Shown in pieces: positions 7,586 through 9,213 of a stretch of 9,213 nt of DNA; positions within the stretch are counted from its first letter, which is position 1, and every line of letters starts with the position of its first letter. Below the pieces are notes generated by a model. The model saw only the letters and a list, made by a program, of their open reading frames with translations, was not told the DNA's origin and made no database searches. Both the position numbers and the translations under genes were made by a program. The DNA comes from Candidatus Bipolaricaulota bacterium (GTDB taxonomy: Bacteria > Bipolaricaulota > Bipolaricaulia > UBA7950 > UBA9294), in assembly GCA_021159105.1 (NCBI GenBank), contig JAGGSM010000289.1, positions 1 through 9,213 of the forward strand, in the 5' to 3' direction.

Positions 7586-7614
7586 ATTCTATGGAATTGA
7601 TGCCACGAGTGCAA
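7586..7614 (-). promoter_or_regulatory. recA promoter (sigma70-type)
   Basis: Read on the minus strand, TTGCAC (7614 to 7609) and TAGAAT (7591 to 7586) are separated by exactly 17 bp, each close to consensus. This places the transcript start near 7579, giving a leader of about 25 nt before recA. I did not find an E. coli- or Bacillus-type LexA box over it, so SOS control by those motifs is not evident. A lineage-specific LexA site cannot be excluded. Confidence 0.7.
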
Positions 7615-7639
7615 AACAAACCGACAAGACAGATTGTGA

Positions 7640-8227
7640 TCAGCTCCCGAAGTATTCGGGGACGGCCGGAACGAGGACCACCAACAGATGACAGTCAGCG
7701 CCAATTGGCTTGACGCTGTGAACGATACTGCGTGGAACCTGGAGGATGTTCAGCGGGCGCATGGTATGCGGAACCCCCGCCATGGTGACGAGTATTCTCC
7801 CTTGTAGGACAATGAAGAACTCATCTGCGTCGTGTCTGTGCGCTTCCATGGGCAGTCCCCTTGAGTCCCTAGTCCAGGATTCCAACACCTGGAAGGCGCC
7901 GTCGGAGCGGCGGAACAGCTGTCTAGTCTCCAGGCTCCCGGATATGAGCGTCCCTTTCTTCGTCGTTTCAATTGGGACTTTCAGAGTTGCATGGTTCGCC
8001 TGAAGCTTCGCGGCGGCCTCTTGCAGAGCAAGCTCAAGATCTTCCGCAGAGACCAATCCCTTGTCGATCAGAACCCTCGCAACGATGTCACCCAGGAAGA
8101 CACTCTCTATGGAGGCACGGAGGACGGAGTTGCCGATGTCCTTGATGGAGGAACCTGTAAGTTCCTTCCTCTCCTTGAGGATCTCGTGCACATCATCGTC
8201 AAGGACTAGATGTTTTTGTCTTGACAT
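7640..8227 (-). CDS. Predicted regulator: ribbon-helix-helix-like N-terminus, MshEN-like half-motif, C-terminal cupin
   Basis: A 195-residue protein of three parts. Residues 1-42 begin KHLVLDDDVHEILKERK, a short basic strand followed by two helices, which looks like a ribbon-helix-helix DNA-binding domain. Residues 48-70 (IVARVLIDKGLVSAEDLELA and following) resemble one repeat of the MshEN/GspE N-terminal module but lack its RLG. Residues 120-190 form a cupin: G124-x5-H130-x-H132-x3-E136-x6-G143 fits motif 1 exactly and H170 supplies motif 2, so all four metal ligands are present. The likely role is an autoregulated transcription factor sensing a small ligand through the cupin; the ligand is unknown. 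GGGGAGGGA precedes the ATG at good spacing. Its promoter is covered by an 18-bp-phased repeat. It is divergent from the c-di-GMP riboswitch operon. The DNA-binding call is by pattern only. Confidence 0.75.
   Translation of the reverse strand: MSRQKHLVLDDDVHEILKERKELTGSSIKDIGNSVLRASIESVFLGDIVARVLIDKGLVSAEDLELALQEAAAKLQANHATLKVPIETTKKGTLISGSLETRQLFRRSDGAFQVLESWTRDSRGLPMEAHRHDADEFFIVLQGRILVTMAGVPHTMRPLNILQVPRSIVHSVKPIGADCHLLVVLVPAVPEYFGS
7646..7660. repeat. Inverted repeat at the 3' end of the cupin gene
   Basis: CCCGAA at 7646-7651 and TTCGGG at 7655-7660 form a perfect 6-bp stem with a 3-nt loop, inside the last codons of the gene. On the minus strand no T run follows directly, only a T-rich patch about 25 nt later, so it is at best a weak terminator or a 3'-end stabiliser before the recA promoter. 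Confidence 0.35.
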
Positions 8228-8247
8228 GGTCTCTTCCCTCCCCGGAA

Positions 8248-8309
8248 ATTAACACTTACTTGCCGGTGTTAGTCTAATGCGATATTAACAGCATGTCAAG
8301 GATTAACAG
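8248..8309. repeat. Four ATTAACAG-like octamers at exact 18-bp spacing (candidate operator array)
   Basis: ATTAACAC begins at 8248, the inverted form GTGTTAGT at 8266, ATTAACAG at 8284 and ATTAACAG at 8302: each start is exactly 18 bp from the next. The array brackets the regulator's promoter. One copy is upstream of the -35, one in the spacer, one touches the -10 and one lies beyond the transcript start. This geometry suits cooperative binding by a ribbon-helix-helix repressor, most simply the adjacent gene product. The binding partner is inferred. Confidence 0.7.
8271..8299 (-). promoter_or_regulatory. Promoter of the cupin regulator gene
   Basis: On the minus strand, a perfect TTGACA (8299 to 8294) is followed by 17 bp and TAGACT (8276 to 8271, 4 of 6 to the -10). 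Transcription would start near 8264 and give a leader of about 36 nt. The element lies inside the 18-bp-phased octamer array, which points to autorepression. Confidence 0.7.
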
Positions 8310-8315
8310 CGAGAG

Positions 8316-8344
8316 TAGACGGCAAATCATGATAGAAGTAGAAT
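8316..8344 (+). promoter_or_regulatory. Candidate promoter for the riboswitch operon
   Basis: TAGACG at 8316-8321 (4 of 6) and TAGAAT at 8339-8344 (5 of 6) are 17 bp apart on the + strand. The start would fall near 8351, about 38 nt before the aptamer. The spacer holds the perfect palindrome ATCATGAT at 8326-8333. The upstream edge is only 7 bp from the last octamer at 8302-8309, so the divergent regulator could also affect this promoter. The match is moderate. Confidence 0.4.
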
Positions 8345-8388
8345 ACCTTGTTGTCGGTAGTTTGTTTACTGACACGTAGTCTTGTCTA

Positions 8389-8468
8389 GGCTCTGAAAAA
8401 GGTAAACCTGCTGTAAGGTAGGGGCACAAAGCCACGGATCTCGGTTAGAAAGCCGGGCTGCCAGGGTC
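8389..8468 (+). promoter_or_regulatory. Cyclic-di-GMP class I (GEMM-I) riboswitch aptamer
   Basis: The RNA folds into the GEMM-I form. P1 pairs GGCTCTG (8389-8395) with CAGGGTC (8462-8468). The junction ends in AAGGTAAACC. The next hairpin pairs CCTGCT (8407-8412) with GGTAGG (8417-8422) around a GTAA loop of the GNRA type, as expected for docking to the other hairpin. The conserved AAAGCC-A-CGG follows at 8428-8437, and the third stem is closed by GCC/GGC and CGG/CCG pairs ending in GCCGGGCTGCC. By alignment from memory to the Vc2 aptamer, G20 corresponds to 8401, A47 to 8428 and C92 to 8461, all present. G at position 20 favours c-di-GMP over the cGAMP-type variant, which has A there. Confidence 0.85.
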
Positions 8469-8531
8469 GGGGAGTGAGAACCGATGTTGGTAGCCTTTGT
8501 ATTGTTGAGTTGTATTTGAAACGCTCCTTGA
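8467..8531 (+). promoter_or_regulatory. Antiterminator helix of the riboswitch expression platform
   Basis: Bases 8467-8476 (TCGGGGAGTG) can pair without a break with 8522-8531 (CGCTCCTTGA): ten pairs, three of them G-U. The left strand takes the last two bases of the aptamer P1 3' arm, and the right strand takes the left arm of the terminator. The helix therefore excludes the terminator and partly excludes P1. Ligand-stabilised P1 should favour the terminator, so the predicted logic is OFF at high c-di-GMP. The logic is inferred from pairing only. Confidence 0.55.
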
Positions 8532-8553
8532 GTGCAGGGAGCGTTTTGCTTTT
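8519..8553 (+). terminator. Intrinsic terminator between the aptamer and the first operon gene
   Basis: AAACGCTCC (8519-8527) pairs perfectly with GGAGCGTTT (8538-8546), extendable by T-G and T-A pairs to leave a 6-nt loop. TTTT-GC-TTTT follows at the 3' side. It lies in the leader, after the aptamer and just before the AGGAGG of the next gene, which is where a riboswitch attenuator is expected. Confidence 0.85.
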
Positions 8554-8567
8554 GAGGAGGGGTGATA

Positions 8568-8909
8568 GTGGCGGAGAAGACGGCTGTGCTGGAGTTTGAG
8601 GAGGTTCGAAAGGAGTATGCGGTTGAGGATGCGCGCGGGATTCCGATGTCGGTTCGTGAGTGGTACGACAAAGCGCTTGAGCAGATGAGGCAGAGGATTC
8701 GGGAAGCGCGTAACGGGGCAAAGGGTAAGAGGCTGGGGGAGTTGCTGGTAGAGCAGAGAGTGCTCGATCAGGAACAGTTACAGCAGGCCCTCGCCGAGCA
8801 GGAGCAGAGAGGCAAAGGAGAGCTCCTCGGCGAGGTCCTGACGACGCTTGGTCTCATCGAAGAAGAGACGCTACTCTCGGCGCTACGCACGCAGGCAAGC
8901 GAGAATTGA
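8568..8909 (+). CDS. Small protein with tandem MshEN/GspE-N-type motifs (candidate c-di-GMP effector)
   Basis: A 113-residue soluble protein. Residues 1-50 are charged and mostly helical, with VREWYDKALEQMRQRIREAR at 29-48. Two copies of the 24-residue MshEN motif follow: RLGELL...LAEQ at 55-78 and LLGEVL...LRTQ at 86-109, separated by 7 residues. MshEN domains, normally at the N-terminus of type II secretion/type IV pilus ATPases, bind c-di-GMP with such tandem motifs. Here the first copy has R64 where the motif has Gly, and the second has L86 where it has Arg, so binding may be altered. No ATPase domain follows; the module stands alone. AGGAGGGG at 8555-8562 favours GTG 8568 (7-nt spacing) over GTG 8562, which overlaps it. 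The gene sits directly under the c-di-GMP riboswitch and 17 bp before a secreted-protein gene. Confidence 0.8.
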   Translation: MAEKTAVLEFEEVRKEYAVEDARGIPMSVREWYDKALEQMRQRIREARNGAKGKRLGELLVEQRVLDQEQLQQALAEQEQRGKGELLGEVLTTLGLIEEETLLSALRTQASEN

Positions 8910-8926
8910 AGGGCAAGGAGGGAGGA

Positions 8927-9213
8927 ATGATGACAAAGAAGTGGAGTTGGTTGGTTTTTGTAATTCTCTTACTGGGTTTGGTGGTACCGATATTGGCTCA
9001 GGCTGAGCCAGCAATATCGACCGATCAGAGTGTATATCCCCCTGGGGCAACTGTGACCGTCTATGGGCAAGGATTTAAGCCCGGATCTGTAGTTGATATT
9101 GGAGTCTTTAAACCCGGTGACGTTGAGGATAAAGAGCAGGTAGAAACTACGGAAAAGGGCACATTTACTTATTACTATAAGAACACGGATAAATTAGGCG
9201 AGTACGGGGTTGC
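8927..9213 (+). CDS. Secreted protein with Ig-like N-terminal domain, truncated at the window edge
   Basis: The first 95 codons of a longer gene are present and remain open at the window end. Residues 1-26 form a signal peptide: KK near the start, a Leu/Val-rich core at 9-23, and an AQA site (24-26) giving a mature protein that begins EPAIST. The mature part has SVYPPGATVTVYGQGFKPGS, a beta-strand pattern typical of bacterial Ig-like or macroglobulin-like domains in surface proteins. No lipobox Cys is present. AAGGAGGGAGGA (8915-8926) gives a very strong ribosome-binding site; ATG 8927 or ATG 8930 may be used. GC over 9001-9213 is about 47%, lower than in the core genes. It is probably the surface output of the riboswitch operon. 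Function beyond that is unknown. Confidence 0.8.
   Translation, partial: MMTKKWSWLVFVILLLGLVVPILAQAEPAISTDQSVYPPGATVTVYGQGFKPGSVVDIGVFKPGDVEDKEQVETTEKGTFTYYYKNTDKLGEYGV

Noticed and set aside
7554..7639. LexA/SOS box in the recA promoter
   Set aside because: Only a loose GTT-AAG-AAC with 3-bp arms is seen; it fits neither the CTGT-N8-ACAG nor the CGAAC-N4-GTTCG form.
7646..7660. Intrinsic terminator for the cupin gene
   Set aside because: The hairpin is good, but no T run follows directly on the minus strand.
8389..8468. Reading the aptamer as the cGAMP-specific GEMM variant
   Set aside because: One possible numbering put A at the ligand-recognition position, but aligning A18, A47 and the G14-C93 pair together places G (8401) at position 20, which favours c-di-GMP.
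8386..8721. Open frames on the minus strand across the riboswitch leader
   Set aside because: Their peptides are low-complexity and lie opposite a structured RNA, a terminator and the start of a real gene; no ribosome-binding site or family resemblance.

Overview
The window is a gene-dense stretch of a bacterial chromosome, roughly mid-50s % GC over most of its length. Most of it is core housekeeping: tsaD, hpt, a nitrilase-family amidase, tilS, rseP, ispF, recX and recA. The MEP-pathway gene ispF, tilS and a two-PDZ RseP all point to Bacteria. The RecA, RecX and IspF sequences are clearly orthologous but not close to any well-studied group I recognise. A deep candidate phylum (for example Bipolaricaulota) is a guess only.

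Layout. At 1-57 a truncated gene on + ends with a hydrophobic tail and meets tsaD tail to tail. hpt-tsaD (1636 to 63, minus strand) overlap by 4 bp. A 322-bp divergent intergenic region (1637-1958) contains two perfect inverted repeats and leads into a carbon-nitrogen hydrolase on +. tilS follows, with its own candidate promoter and possibly a leaderless start, and is coupled to rseP by a 4-bp GTGA overlap. rseP runs 7 bp into the convergent recA-recX-ispF operon (7553 to 5578, minus strand), which has a good promoter at 7586-7614.

The right end (7640-9213) is the unusual part. A ribbon-helix-helix-like/cupin regulator on minus diverges from a two-gene + strand unit. The regulator's sigma70-type promoter is covered by four copies of an ATTAACAG-like octamer spaced exactly 18 bp apart. 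The + strand unit begins with what I read as a class I cyclic-di-GMP (GEMM-I) riboswitch at 8389-8468. It is followed by an intrinsic terminator at 8519-8553, and a 10-bp antiterminator helix can be drawn that competes with both the aptamer P1 stem and the terminator.

The first gene it controls encodes a 113-residue protein made largely of two tandem copies of the RLGxxL...Q motif of MshEN/GspE N-terminal domains, a known c-di-GMP-binding module. The second encodes a signal-peptide-bearing, Ig-like surface protein cut off by the window edge. A related half-module also sits between the two domains of the divergent regulator. The inference is a compact c-di-GMP-controlled surface or secretion locus with control at the RNA level and possibly also at the protein level.
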